Assembly: GCA_030426245.1 (NCBI GenBank) | Contig: JAUHYZ010000013.1 | Span: forward strand, 1-57,255 | Reading direction: 5' to 3' | Origin: Alphaproteobacteria bacterium | GTDB lineage: Bacteria > Pseudomonadota > Alphaproteobacteria > Sphingomonadales > Sphingomonadaceae | Length of the DNA: 57,255 nt | The notes under the pieces: generated by a model | Told to the model about the DNA's origin: nothing | Databases searched by the model: none | Seen by the model: only the letters and a program-made list of their open reading frames with translations | Part shown: in pieces, positions 43,944 to 52,587 of the stretch | Position numbering within the stretch: position 1 is the stretch's first letter | Layout of the letters: the number at the start of each line of letters is the position of its first letter | Program-made: the position numbers and the translations under genes

Positions 43944-44033
43944 GATAGAGCCTCTCCTGTGGCAGCGAAATCGATGCTGCCCGCTCCATTGAATGTTGCA
44001 GCCGCGCGCTCGCCCGTCTAGTCGAACGGCGCG

Positions 44034-45026
44034 ATGAACGAGATGACCAAGAACAATTCCGAACATGGCGGCACGACAGTGCTGACTGCTCCCGACACCG
44101 AAGTCAGCGTTCGCGAAGTCTTCGGTATCGATGTGGACATGATGTGCCCTGCCTTCTCCAAGGCGGATGAGCGCGTGCCCGATGTGGATGAAGCCTATGT
44201 CTTCGATCCGGACACCACGCTGGCGATCATAGCGGGCTTCGCCTTCAATCGCCGCGTGATGGTGCAGGGCTATCACGGCACCGGCAAATCGACGCATATC
44301 GAACAGGTCGCGGCGCGGCTCAACTGGCCGTGCATCCGGATCAATCTGGACGCGCATATCAGCCGTATCGACCTGATCGGCCGGGACGCCATCGTTTTGC
44401 GCGACGGTTTGCAGGTCACCGAATTTCGCGAAGGCTTGTTGCCCTGGGCGCTGCAGCACCCGGTGGCGCTGGTGTTCGACGAATACGATGCCGGACGTCC
44501 GGATGTGATGTTCGTGATCCAGCGCGTTCTTGAAACCGAAGGCAAGCTGACCCTGCTGGACCAGAACCGGGTCATTCGGCCGGATCCGCATTTCCGGCTC
44601 TTCGCCACAGCGAATACGGTGGGCCTGGGCGATACGACAGGTCTTTATCACGGGGCGCAGGCCATCAACCAGGCGCAGCTCGACCGCTGGAATATCGTGG
44701 TTGCGCTGAATTACCTGCCCGAGGAAACCGAGCAGAAGATCGTTCATGCCAAGAGCCCGGATACGGACGAGGCCGTGATCTCCAAAATGGTCCGCGTCGC
44801 CGATCTGACACGCCAGGGCTTCATCAACGGCGATATTTCGACCGTCATGAGCCCGCGTACGGTGATCACCTGGGCGCAGAATGCTGAGATATTCAAGGAT
44901 GTGGGTTTCTCGTTCCGACTGAGCTTCCTCAACCGCTGCGACGAGGCGGAACGGATGCTGGTGGCCGAGTACTTCCAGCGTGTGTTTGGCGAGGAATTGC
45001 CCGAGAGCGTTTTGTCCAAGGGGTAA
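44034..45026 (+). CDS. cobS: CobS-type AAA+ ATPase (cobaltochelatase subunit)
   Basis: This 330-residue AAA+ protein shows Walker [11 protein letters not shown] (79-88), Walker [11 protein letters not shown] (about 143-152) and sensor region [22 protein letters not shown]. It matches CobS, which with CobT and CobN inserts cobalt into hydrogenobyrinic acid diamide; CobS/CobT-like pairs may also serve other chelatases. CobT, usually next to it, is not in this window. The gene follows an accessory GST module rather than its usual J-domain neighbour. Confidence 0.93.
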   Translation: MNEMTKNNSEHGGTTVLTAPDTEVSVREVFGIDVDMMCPAFSKADERVPDVDEAYVFDPDTTLAIIAGFAFNRRVMVQGYHGTGKSTHIEQVAARLNWPCIRINLDAHISRIDLIGRDAIVLRDGLQVTEFREGLLPWALQHPVALVFDEYDAGRPDVMFVIQRVLETEGKLTLLDQNRVIRPDPHFRLFATANTVGLGDTTGLYHGAQAINQAQLDRWNIVVALNYLPEETEQKIVHAKSPDTDEAVISKMVRVADLTRQGFINGDISTVMSPRTVITWAQNAEIFKDVGFSFRLSFLNRCDEAERMLVAEYFQRVFGEELPESVLSKG

Positions 45027-45043
45027 TTTCCCATTTCGGGAAA
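45027..45043. other. Inverted repeat between cobS and dodecin
   Basis: TTTCCC and GGGAAA form a 6-bp dyad with a five-base spacer directly after the cobS stop. No T run follows closely, so it could be a weak terminator or a protein-binding site for the dodecin promoter. Confidence 0.35.
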
Positions 45044-45096
45044 CTTGTGGGTCACTGGTGCGTTTTTTGTACTCTCGACACTGAGAGGAGAACGCA

Positions 45097-45306
45097 ATGT
45101 CAGATCATGTCTACAAGATCAGCGAAGTCGTCGGCACGTCGCATAAAAGCAGCGACCATGCGATCGAGAACGCAGTCTCGCGCGCGCGCGGTACCTTACG
45201 CAACATGCGTTGGTACGAAGTCGCCGGTCAGCGTGGCATGATCGAAGAAGACGGAACGATCCAGTATCAGGTCGTGCTGAAAGTCGGCTTCGTTATCGAG
45301 GAATGA
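45097..45306 (+). CDS. Dodecin family flavin-binding protein
   Basis: This 69-residue protein reads MSDHVYKISEVVGTSHKSSDHAIENAV and includes MRWYEVAGQRGMIEEDG and VLKVGFVIE, the dodecin pattern. The Trp that stacks on flavin is in RWYEV. Dodecins assemble as 12-mers that store riboflavin, FMN or CoA. GAGAGGAG precedes the ATG. It stands alone between cobS and a convergent oxidoreductase. Confidence 0.94.
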   Translation: MSDHVYKISEVVGTSHKSSDHAIENAVSRARGTLRNMRWYEVAGQRGMIEEDGTIQYQVVLKVGFVIEE

Positions 45307-45327
45307 CGCATCCGCTGCAGGGCGGCA

Positions 45328-46443
45328 TCATCCGTTCGGTATGAGGAGGTATTTCTCGCCGGTGGTCTTCGCGTTGCAAGCAAGCGCCACGTCGCGTTCG
45401 AACAGCTCGTCCAGACCGATGCGGTGCTTGAACTTGCTGGCCAACGTCGTTGACCTCAGGCCTTTGATGATGCGCTCTTGCACCCAATCCTGACGATCCT
45501 TCGGCAGGCTCATGAAGTAGCGCATCACTAGCCATCCGGAGACGTTCCAGGTGAAACCGAAGCTACGGTCCAGAATGGTTGGCCCGAAATCGAGCGTGCC
45601 GTAGACATAGACCTTCTTCATTTCTTCGGAGCCGTAGCGGTTATAGGCCGTGCCTTTCATGCAGACGGCGTCCATCGCCGACAATACGCGGCTGGCCATA
45701 TTGCCGCCTCCGATGGCGTCGAAGGCCAGCAGCGCGCCGGTGGCATCAATCGCATCGATCAGCCTGGCGTTGAAATCCTCCTGCGAGGAATCGACGATAT
45801 GTTCCGTGCCAATTGACCGGAGGATGTCCGCCTGTTCCTGCTTGCGCACAATATTGACGAGCGGAACGCCTTCTTCCTTGCAGAGCTTTGCCAGCATCTG
45901 TCCGAGATTGGAGGCAGCCACCGTGTGGACGAGCCCCTTGAAGCCTTCCTGCCGCATCGTTTCCACGAAGCACACTGCCGTCATCGGATTGACGAAGGAT
46001 GCAGCGGCGCTTTCGATTGGCAGATCGTCGGGCAGTTCCAGGCAGGTGCGTGCGTCGGCAATACGGTAATTGCTGAACAGGCCGCCGGGGCGGCCTGAAA
46101 CGCGCTTGCCGAGCAAGGCCTGTGCCTCGGGTTCTTCACCCGCTGCAATCACTGTGCCCGCACCCTCGTTGCCGATGCGTATCGCATCACCCACGCGCCC
46201 GGAGAGCGCTTTGGCGGCGGCCTCCGGCATGGGCGCGACAATCTTACCGGGGCTGAACTCCGCTTGTTCGAGCAAGGCAGGGCCGAACATCAACCCGAGG
46301 TCGGACGGATTGATCGCTGCGCCATCGATCCGAATCAGTACTTCATGGCCGACCGGATCTGTGATCTCTTCCTCGACCAGTTCGACAGTCAGCTTTCCAT
46401 CTGCGCCCAGTGTGGAAACGACATTGCGGTTAGATGTTGTCAT
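45328..46443 (-). CDS. MDR superfamily oxidoreductase (quinone reductase-like)
   Basis: This 371-residue medium-chain dehydrogenase has a GroES-like N-terminus ([39 protein letters not shown]). The Rossmann domain carries a degenerate glycine motif [18 protein letters not shown], and [11 protein letters not shown] follows. The zinc-binding Cys cluster is absent, so it is more like NADPH:quinone reductase than alcohol dehydrogenase. The ATG overlaps the truA stop as ATGA, tying its translation to truA. Substrate unknown. Confidence 0.87.
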   Translation of the reverse strand: MTTSNRNVVSTLGADGKLTVELVEEEITDPVGHEVLIRIDGAAINPSDLGLMFGPALLEQAEFSPGKIVAPMPEAAAKALSGRVGDAIRIGNEGAGTVIAAGEEPEAQALLGKRVSGRPGGLFSNYRIADARTCLELPDDLPIESAAASFVNPMTAVCFVETMRQEGFKGLVHTVAASNLGQMLAKLCKEEGVPLVNIVRKQEQADILRSIGTEHIVDSSQEDFNARLIDAIDATGALLAFDAIGGGNMASRVLSAMDAVCMKGTAYNRYGSEEMKKVYVYGTLDFGPTILDRSFGFTWNVSGWLVMRYFMSLPKDRQDWVQERIIKGLRSTTLASKFKHRIGLDELFERDVALACNAKTTGEKYLLIPNG

Positions 46444-47198
46444 ATGGCTTCTTCCTCTCCCGGATAGATTGCCTCGACGAAATACAGTCCGTCGGGCGGT
46501 GCGTTGAGCCCCAGGCGCTGTCTGTCGCGCGCTTCCAGGGCCTCTGCGATTTCGTCTTCCTTCCATTGTCCGAGCCCGATCAGAGACAGGGTTCCGACCA
46601 TTGAACGAACCTGATGATGCAGGAAGCTGCGGGCTGCCGCTTCGATCAAAATGGTGTCGTCTTCGCGGCGGATGTCGAGTCGGTCGAGCGTCTTGACCGG
46701 ATCCTTAGCTTGGCAATGGACGGAACGGAAGGTGGTGAAATCGTGCCGTCCGACCAGCGCCTGTGCCGCCCGGTGCATCGCTTCGGCATCCAATGGGCGT
46801 GGGATGAGCCATGCCTTGCCCACTTCCAGCGTCAGCGGAGCGCGGCGATTGACGATACGATAAAGATACCGCCTCCCAACGCAGGAAAAGCGGGCATGCC
46901 AATCTACCGGCTTCTCCTCGCAGGCGATCACGGCAACGGGATCGGGCCTGAGATGGGCGTTAAGTGCCTCCATCAGGCGAAAGGGCGTGATCTCCTTGGC
47001 AATGTCGACATGGCTGCGCATGGCCAGGGCATGGACGCCGGCATCGGTGCGCCCGGCCGAGGCCATCGTCACCGTTTCTCCGGTAACCGCGTGGACCGCT
47101 TCTTCCACCGCCTGCTGGACGCTCGGCCCGTGTGCCTGCCTCTGCAAGCCCATGAAGGGGCCGCCGTCGAATTCGAGCGTAAGGGCAAAGCGGGTCAA
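46440..47198 (-). CDS. truA: tRNA pseudouridine synthase A
   Basis: This 252-residue TruA modifies positions 38-40 of t[36 protein letters not shown] with the catalytic Asp, [11 protein letters not shown] and [14 protein letters not shown] are all present. No ATG is available near the conserved start; a TTG at 47198 overlapping the fmt stop gives [11 protein letters not shown] directly after the initiator. Translation is probably coupled to fmt, and an MDR gene follows with an ATGA overlap. Confidence 0.95.
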   Translation of the reverse strand: MTRFALTLEFDGGPFMGLQRQAHGPSVQQAVEEAVHAVTGETVTMASAGRTDAGVHALAMRSHVDIAKEITPFRLMEALNAHLRPDPVAVIACEEKPVDWHARFSCVGRRYLYRIVNRRAPLTLEVGKAWLIPRPLDAEAMHRAAQALVGRHDFTTFRSVHCQAKDPVKTLDRLDIRREDDTILIEAAARSFLHHQVRSMVGTLSLIGLGQWKEDEIAEALEARDRQRLGLNAPPDGLYFVEAIYPGEEEAI

Positions 47199-48103
47199 GC
47201 GATCACCGTGCCTGCGGGTATGGCCTTGCCGCGCAGCAGGTCGGCGGCATCCATCGCCGGTTTGCCTGCTCGCTGGATGCGGGTTGGGCGGATCGCCCCA
47301 TGCCCGCAGGCGATGGTGAATTGATCGTCCAGCACATTGCCGGGGGCGCCTTCGCTGCCGATTACCTGAGCGGCAAGCAGCTTGTAGCGCTCTCCATCGA
47401 ACAGGAACCATGCACCCGGTGTGGGAGCAAAGGCGCGCACTTGCCTTTCGATGAATTCCGCATCGCGCGAAAAGTCGATCCGGGTTTCCGCCTTGTCGAT
47501 CTTCTTCGCATAGCTGGCTTCCAGCGGATCCTGTTCCTCGCCCGGAAAGGCGGACAGGTTGGCCAGCACTTCGACCATCAGATTGGCACCCAGCTCGGCC
47601 AGCTCCTCCGTCAGTTCGCCTGCCGTCTTGTCGTTTATGGGGGTGCTGGCCTTGGCCAGCATCGGCCCGGTATCGAGCCCGGCCTCCATGCGCATGATGG
47701 TGACGCCGGTCACATGATCGCCTGCCAATATCGCGCGCTGGACCGGCGCCGCGCCGCGCCAATGGGGCAGGAGCGAAGCATGGACGTTGAGGCAGCCATG
47801 TTTGGGCATGTCGATGATCGCCTGCGGCAGGATCAGGCCATAGGCGGCGACCACGGCGATATCGGCCTGAAGCGCTGCGAGATCGGCCTCCGCCACAAGG
47901 TCTTTCAGCGTTACGGGATGGCGGACTTCGATGCCCAGCGCCTCCGCCGCCTGATGCACCGGCGTGGGCGTCAAACCCTTGCCGCGCCGTCCGCCGGGGC
48001 GGGGCGGCTGGGTATAGACAGCCACGACTTCGTGCCCGCCTTCGACGAGAGCATGCAGGCTGGGCACTGCAAAAGTGGGTGTCCCCATGAAAATGATGCG
48101 CAT
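47195..48103 (-). CDS. fmt: Methionyl-tRNA formyltransferase
   Basis: This 302-residue Fmt formylates Met-tRNAi using 10-formyl-[56 protein letters not shown] with the catalytic Asn-His, and [16 protein letters not shown] are clear. ATG at 48103 is used because it matches the family start; an in-frame start at 48139 is longer. It is divergent from recR with a gap of 53 bases. def, its functional partner, lies 2 kb away on the other strand. Confidence 0.96.
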   Translation of the reverse strand: MRIIFMGTPTFAVPSLHALVEGGHEVVAVYTQPPRPGGRRGKGLTPTPVHQAAEALGIEVRHPVTLKDLVAEADLAALQADIAVVAAYGLILPQAIIDMPKHGCLNVHASLLPHWRGAAPVQRAILAGDHVTGVTIMRMEAGLDTGPMLAKASTPINDKTAGELTEELAELGANLMVEVLANLSAFPGEEQDPLEASYAKKIDKAETRIDFSRDAEFIERQVRAFAPTPGAWFLFDGERYKLLAAQVIGSEGAPGNVLDDQFTIACGHGAIRPTRIQRAGKPAMDAADLLRGKAIPAGTVIA

Positions 48104-48156
48104 AGCGGCGGTTCGCGGCCTTCCTATCGGGAGCGGCAAGCCCTATCTCCCGGCCC

Positions 48157-48753
48157 ATGGCATCGCAAGAGATCGAAGCACTGGCATCCGCACTCGCCCG
48201 GCTACCCGGGCTGGGGCCGCGTTCCGCGCGGCGCGCTGTGCTGTGGCTGGTGAAGCGGCGCGAAACCTCGCTTCCGCAGCTGCTCGACGCCCTGGCCGGG
48301 GTGAGGGATACGCTTGTCGAATGCAGCGTTTGCGGAAATGTCGACACGCGCAATCCCTGCGGCATCTGCGCCGACCCCAAGCGTGACGCACGCTCGCTAT
48401 GCGTGGTGGAAGACGTGGCGGATCTGTGGGCGCTGGACCGTGCGCGCCTGTTTACCGGCACCTATCACGTTCTGGGCGGGCGCCTTTCCGCACTTGACGG
48501 AGTGCGGCCCGAAGATCTTTCGATCGGCCAGCTGGTCGCCCGGATCGAGGGCGGCGGGATAGACGAGATCGTACTGGCCATGAATGCCACGCTGGAAGGG
48601 CAGACAACCGCGCATTACATTGCCGAGCGGCTGGAGGATCTGCCGGTGCGGATCACGCAGCTGGCGCACGGTCTGCCGGTGGGCGGGGAGCTCGATTATT
48701 TGGACGAAGGCACGCTGGCGCAGGCCCTGAGGGCGCGCCGCCCGGTTTCCTGA
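48157..48753 (+). CDS. recR: Recombination protein RecR
   Basis: This 198-residue RecR acts with RecF and RecO to load RecA at gaps. Present are the helix-hairpin-helix [19 protein letters not shown], a zinc finger [16 protein letters not shown], the Toprim strand [13 protein letters not shown] and [17 protein letters not shown] with its Walker-like loop. In relatives def often follows closely; here an AlkB-like gene has entered between them. Confidence 0.96.
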   Translation: MASQEIEALASALARLPGLGPRSARRAVLWLVKRRETSLPQLLDALAGVRDTLVECSVCGNVDTRNPCGICADPKRDARSLCVVEDVADLWALDRARLFTGTYHVLGGRLSALDGVRPEDLSIGQLVARIEGGGIDEIVLAMNATLEGQTTAHYIAERLEDLPVRITQLAHGLPVGGELDYLDEGTLAQALRARRPVS

Positions 48754-48810
48754 ACCGACGCAGTTTCTACAATCCGGCCCGAAGCCACGGAAAATCAAGA
48801 AAACCCTTGG

Positions 48811-48837
48811 TTGACATGCCGTTAACCATAGTAGATT
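48811..48837 (+). promoter_or_regulatory. Possible sigma-70-type promoter of the AlkB-like gene
   Basis: A perfect TTGACA at 48811-48816 is followed after 15 bases by TAGATT at 48832-48837. The spacing is shorter than the ideal 17. It lies 47 bases before the ATG of the AlkB-like gene. Plausible but unproven. Confidence 0.3.
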
Positions 48838-48883
48838 CTTAGGCGGCAAAGAATCACGGCTTTGCGCATATTCGGAGACGAGC

Positions 48884-50086
48884 ATGAGTACGGCACCTTC
48901 TGGTACCGGAGCGCAGGTTGCCGCCCGCGATTCCGCTCAAGGTGAGAAAGTTATCGCGGTTCCCGCGGCAGCCAGGCCGATCCTGCTGGTGGCCAATTTT
49001 GCCGCGCAAATCGTGCCGCTCTGGATGATGCATCATCTGGGGCAGGGCTGGCCCGTGTTCATCATGGCCGGAATTCTTCTCCTGATTGTCCCTGCGATCG
49101 ACCATCTTCTGGGGCAGGGCGGCTACAAGTTCGATGCCAAGCTGGGCGAAACCACAATGCGCGGCCTGCTCTTCGCGCAGGCAGTGTTCCTGCTGCTGAC
49201 ATTCGCCGCAGTCGTGGCGGTTGCCGCATCCGGCAGAGTTCCGCTGTGGGCCTCGATCTTCGCCGTGGTCACTGTCGGTATCATCAATGTTCACATTCCG
49301 GTGGTGGCGCATGATTTCGGCCACAAGATGGACCGGACGAACCGCATGATTTCCAATGCGGTCTGCGCCATTGGCGGGCTGGGCTATTTCATGCCGCAGC
49401 ATGTGATGGGCCATCATATCCACGTCGCGACGCCGGAAGATTGCGCTTCAGCGCGCTTCGGGCAGACCTCCTACGGGTTCATCGTCAAGAGCTTCATTCC
49501 CGAAGTGATGGGCGGCATAACGCTGGAGGCGGAGCGCCTTCGCAAGCGCGGCCTGCCGGTCTGGTCGTTCCACAATGACGTGATCATGGGCTACCTGTTC
49601 ACATTCATCCTTGCAGGCGTTCTGGTCGCACTGCTCGGCTGGATCGCATTGCCCTTCATCCTGCTGCACCACGCGTCGGTATGGTTCTCCCTGATGCTGA
49701 ACGACTATATCCAGCACTACGGGCTGATGCGCGAAATGATGCCCAATGGCCGCCGCGAACCGCAGAGCCCGGCCCATAGCTGGAGCGCGGACGCGCCGCT
49801 GTGCAATCTGATGGTGTTCAACGTGCAGCGTCACGCCCATCATCATGAGCGTCCGAAACTCTCCTATCAGGATCTGGAAGCGCTCGATCACGGGGCCAAA
49901 TGCCCCACCGGCTATTTCGGCATGATGGTGCTCGCGCTCAATCCGCCTTGGTGGCACCATGTGATGGACCCGCTGCTGGTGAAACATGCCCAGGGCAAGC
50001 GAGAACGGATCAATGTCGATCCGAACAGCCCGTCGAGCGAAAAGCGCCTGAACAAGCTGCTGGAGCGGTATCACGCGGCGGCTTAG
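48884..50086 (+). CDS. AlkB-like membrane di-iron monooxygenase (divergent)
   Basis: This 400-residue protein has several membrane helices and the alkane hydroxylase histidine boxes: HDFGHK at 143-148, QHVMGHHIHVATPED from 172, NDYIQHYGLMR at 273-283 and NVQRHAHHHERP at 313-324. The layout is that of alkane 1-monooxygenase, which hydroxylates alkanes at C1 with rubredoxin as donor. Several AlkB signature residues differ (Q for E before box 2, D for Y and Q for E in the HYG motif, AHH for SDH in box 3), so the substrate may not be an n-alkane. No rubredoxin gene is nearby. GGAG precedes the ATG. Confidence 0.88.
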   Translation: MSTAPSGTGAQVAARDSAQGEKVIAVPAAARPILLVANFAAQIVPLWMMHHLGQGWPVFIMAGILLLIVPAIDHLLGQGGYKFDAKLGETTMRGLLFAQAVFLLLTFAAVVAVAASGRVPLWASIFAVVTVGIINVHIPVVAHDFGHKMDRTNRMISNAVCAIGGLGYFMPQHVMGHHIHVATPEDCASARFGQTSYGFIVKSFIPEVMGGITLEAERLRKRGLPVWSFHNDVIMGYLFTFILAGVLVALLGWIALPFILLHHASVWFSLMLNDYIQHYGLMREMMPNGRREPQSPAHSWSADAPLCNLMVFNVQRHAHHHERPKLSYQDLEALDHGAKCPTGYFGMMVLALNPPWWHHVMDPLLVKHAQGKRERINVDPNSPSSEKRLNKLLERYHAAA

Positions 50087-50159
50087 CCGTTCACACTGAT
50101 CGGCAATTCCCGTAATTCCGCGCCTTGCGGTTGGCGGCAGTCGGACCTATTTTCAACAC

Positions 50160-50729
50160 ATGGCGATACGCGAAATCCTGGAAGTGCCGGATCCACGGCT
50201 GAAAACCGTCTCTAAGCCGGTCGAAACCTTCGATGACGAGCTCAAGACGCTCGTCGCCGACATGTTCGAGACGATGTATGAAGCGCCCGGTATCGGCTTG
50301 GCCGCGATCCAGGTGGGCGTGCCCTTGCGCGTGCTGGTCATCGACCTGCAGCCCGAGGACGAAGATGCGGAGCCCGAAGTCTGCCACGAACATGGCGGAG
50401 AAGCCCATACGCATCGCCCGCTGAAGAAAGAACCGCGGATATTCATCAATCCGGAGATCCTGGACCCGGCAGAAACATTGAGCACTTATCAGGAAGGTTG
50501 CCTTTCCGTACCGGAGATCTTTGCCGATATCGATCGCCCGTCGACATGCCGGGTGCGTTATCAGGACCTCGACGGCAATGTGCATGAAGAGGATATGGAA
50601 GGCCTGATGGCCACCTGTATCCAGCACGAGATGGATCATCTCGAAGGCATATTGTTCATCGACCATCTTTCCCGCCTGAAGCGGAGCATGGCGCTGAAGA
50701 AGCTTAAGAAGCTGCGCGAAGCGGCCTGA
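50160..50729 (+). CDS. def: Peptide deformylase
   Basis: This 189-residue deformylase removes the formyl group from nascent proteins. Motif 1 is [10 protein letters not shown] (44-53), motif 2 EGCLSVP (112-118) with the metal Cys, and motif 3 QHEMDHLEG (155-163) with the metal His pair and catalytic Glu. An insertion at residues 66-92 contains [11 protein letters not shown], unusual in being rich in metal ligands. The partner fmt is close by on the other strand. Confidence 0.96.
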   Translation: MAIREILEVPDPRLKTVSKPVETFDDELKTLVADMFETMYEAPGIGLAAIQVGVPLRVLVIDLQPEDEDAEPEVCHEHGGEAHTHRPLKKEPRIFINPEILDPAETLSTYQEGCLSVPEIFADIDRPSTCRVRYQDLDGNVHEEDMEGLMATCIQHEMDHLEGILFIDHLSRLKRSMALKKLKKLREAA

Positions 50730-50950
50730 CATGCCCTCGGCAGTGCATCCGCGATGCACATGCGCCCCGACCAACCATTGATTTTCGTAGGCCATGCTGG
50801 CCGGTGATGCTGCTCTGTCCATTCGGACATTGACAGCTTGGCTGTGCCGGAAGAAAACAACCATGAACACGATAAGTGTTTCGGCTTCGCCGGGGCCCTG
50901 CTTCGCATTCGTGCAGATGGCGTCCGGGTCGGCAAAGGGAGAGAGACGGA

Positions 50951-51931
50951 ATGGAAGATCGCCTGCAACGGCTGGAAGCGGAATCGGAAGTCAGGCGGCT
51001 GTTGGTCGACTATGCCAATCTTCTCGATGCGCGGGATTACAAGGCCTATGCCGACCTCTTCACCGAAGACGGAGAATGGACGGGCGGTATGGGCAGCTTT
51101 CGCGGCCGCGGCGCGATCGAACAGATGCTGATCGACAATATTGGCCCGGTCGATTCCGATTTTATCAATGCCTCCAACTTTCACCAAACGGCCAATCCCC
51201 ATGTGGAAGTGGATGGAGACACGGCGAAGGCGCATTCCATGTTCCTGTTCTGGGTGCGTTCGGGGGGCGATCACCCGACGCCGCAGCCGGTGCTGGCGGG
51301 CCGCTATACGGACGATTTCGTGCGGGTGGATGGGCAATGGAAGATTGCCAAGCGCGTCGCCCACAATCTCATTCCCTATAAGGATCCGCACAATCCCGAT
51401 GCGCCCGATCCGGGGGCGAACAAGTCGAGCGCTACGCTTCAGCCCAATTCGATCGAAGCCCGGCTTCAGAGGGTGGAAGACGAACTGGCGATCCAGCGCC
51501 TGCTGATCGACTATTCGGCGCGGCTCGATGCCAAGGATATTGATGGCTGGGTGGATGTGTTTGCCAAGGACGGCACCTGGCATAATGGCGATCAGATCCA
51601 TAAAGGCCCGGATGAACTACGCGCGCTGCTGATCAAGCTCTGGGGAATGGAGCCGCCGATCGATTACATGCAGGGCGTCAGCTATCAGGTGATCCACGGC
51701 ATCCGCATCGATCTGGACGGTGACAAGGCCACGGCCAAATCCCGACACACCTTGCTGCGCCGTGACGAGAACGGCGCGCCCAAGCCGGTATTGGCGGGCA
51801 TCTATCACGATGACCTCATTCGCGAAGATGGCGAATGGAAGATCCTCTACCGCAAGGATTTTCCGGTGATTCCCACGCGCGAAGAGTGGGAAAGAGTGCT
51901 CGCCGAGAACCGGAAGAACAAGACGCCCTAA
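50951..51931 (+). CDS. Tandem SnoaL/NTF2-like double-domain protein
   Basis: This 326-residue protein is built from two copies of a SnoaL-like domain. The first opens RLQRLEAESEVRRLLVDYANLLDA and the second (about 174) RLQRVEDELAIQRLLIDYSARLDA; both continue with an F-x-x-D/E-D-G-x-W core and end in D(D/L)-x-R-x-D/E-G-x-WK-I. The linker is Pro/Asp-rich. Such duplicated folds occur as hydratases, dehydratases or binding proteins; no activity can be assigned. GGGAGAGAG precedes the ATG. Its end overlaps the convergent GNAT gene by four bases. Confidence 0.82.
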   Translation: MEDRLQRLEAESEVRRLLVDYANLLDARDYKAYADLFTEDGEWTGGMGSFRGRGAIEQMLIDNIGPVDSDFINASNFHQTANPHVEVDGDTAKAHSMFLFWVRSGGDHPTPQPVLAGRYTDDFVRVDGQWKIAKRVAHNLIPYKDPHNPDAPDPGANKSSATLQPNSIEARLQRVEDELAIQRLLIDYSARLDAKDIDGWVDVFAKDGTWHNGDQIHKGPDELRALLIKLWGMEPPIDYMQGVSYQVIHGIRIDLDGDKATAKSRHTLLRRDENGAPKPVLAGIYHDDLIREDGEWKILYRKDFPVIPTREEWERVLAENRKNKTP

Positions 51932-52503
51932 AGGTCGCTGTCGGTGTTCGTGCGCCTGCGAAAGGCGCGCCACTCCTCTGCCGTAATCTCCCATAGTTCG
52001 CTGGGGAGTCGGCCCGACACATAGTCTTTCTCACCGCGCCATATGACGCGCATGCCGCTGTTTTCGGATAGGGCCCGTGAAGCGGGATTATCAGTGGCCT
52101 TCGGGATACGCATCACATCCATACCGAGCGTGTCGAACCAGTAGTCGGTCACCGCATCGCTGGCTTCGCGCGCCAGCCCTTGACCCCAATAGGCGGGATC
52201 GAGCCAGAAACCGCGATTATTGTCAGCCTGCTTCATCAACGAGATGATGCCAAGGAGCTCCCCGGGCCGTTCTTTGCGGCGTATAGACCAATGCCATTCA
52301 AGGCCCTGCCGCATGGCGGGCAGGATAACGTCCCGAATATGAGCTAGGGCACCGTCTGCGGGATATGGCCACGGAACATGGCTGCCGAGAAAACGCACGA
52401 TTTCCCAGCGCGGAAAGCTGGCCTGCACTGCGGATGCATCGGCCAGTTCGATCGGCAAGAGAAGCAGCCGATCTGTTGCGAGGCGGGGGATGGAATGCGG
52501 CAC
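51928..52503 (-). CDS. GNAT family N-acetyltransferase (RimJ/RimL-like)
   Basis: This 191-residue protein includes IPRLATDRLLLLPIELADA, WHWSIRRKERPGELLGIISL, RGFWLDPAYWGQGLAREASDAVTDY with the acetyl-CoA loop, and NPASRALSENSGM, typical of the RimJ/RimL group. There is no early ATG; GTG at 52503 is chosen because the upstream TTG at 52539 falls inside the fhs terminator. It would acetylate an amino group on a protein N-terminus or small molecule. It follows fhs but is separated from it by that terminator. Confidence 0.82.
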   Translation of the reverse strand: MPHSIPRLATDRLLLLPIELADASAVQASFPRWEIVRFLGSHVPWPYPADGALAHIRDVILPAMRQGLEWHWSIRRKERPGELLGIISLMKQADNNRGFWLDPAYWGQGLAREASDAVTDYWFDTLGMDVMRIPKATDNPASRALSENSGMRVIWRGEKDYVSGRLPSELWEITAEEWRAFRRRTNTDSDL

Positions 52504-52537
52504 AAGGGGGCATATTATCCGACATTGTCCGCAGCGC

Positions 52538-52566
52538 AAAAAAAGGGGCCGCCCTAAGGCAGCCCC
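52538..52566 (-). terminator. Rho-independent terminator of fhs
   Basis: A 9-bp GC-rich stem (GGGGCTGCC with GGCGGCCCC, one G-T pair) closes a four-base loop and is followed on the minus strand by seven T. It begins 21 bases after the fhs stop. Confidence 0.92.
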
Positions 52567-52587
52567 AGTCTTCGGGTGGTGAAGAAC

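Noticed and set aside
43944..44747. Minus-strand extension upstream of the third GST across cobS
   Set aside because: The GST has a good ribosome site and conserved start at 43943, and cobS on the other strand has complete AAA+ motifs.
50743..50759. GTGCAT-N5-ATGCAC inverted repeat after def
   Set aside because: Only six base pairs, with no T run and no second copy. It could be chance; I do not call it a terminator.
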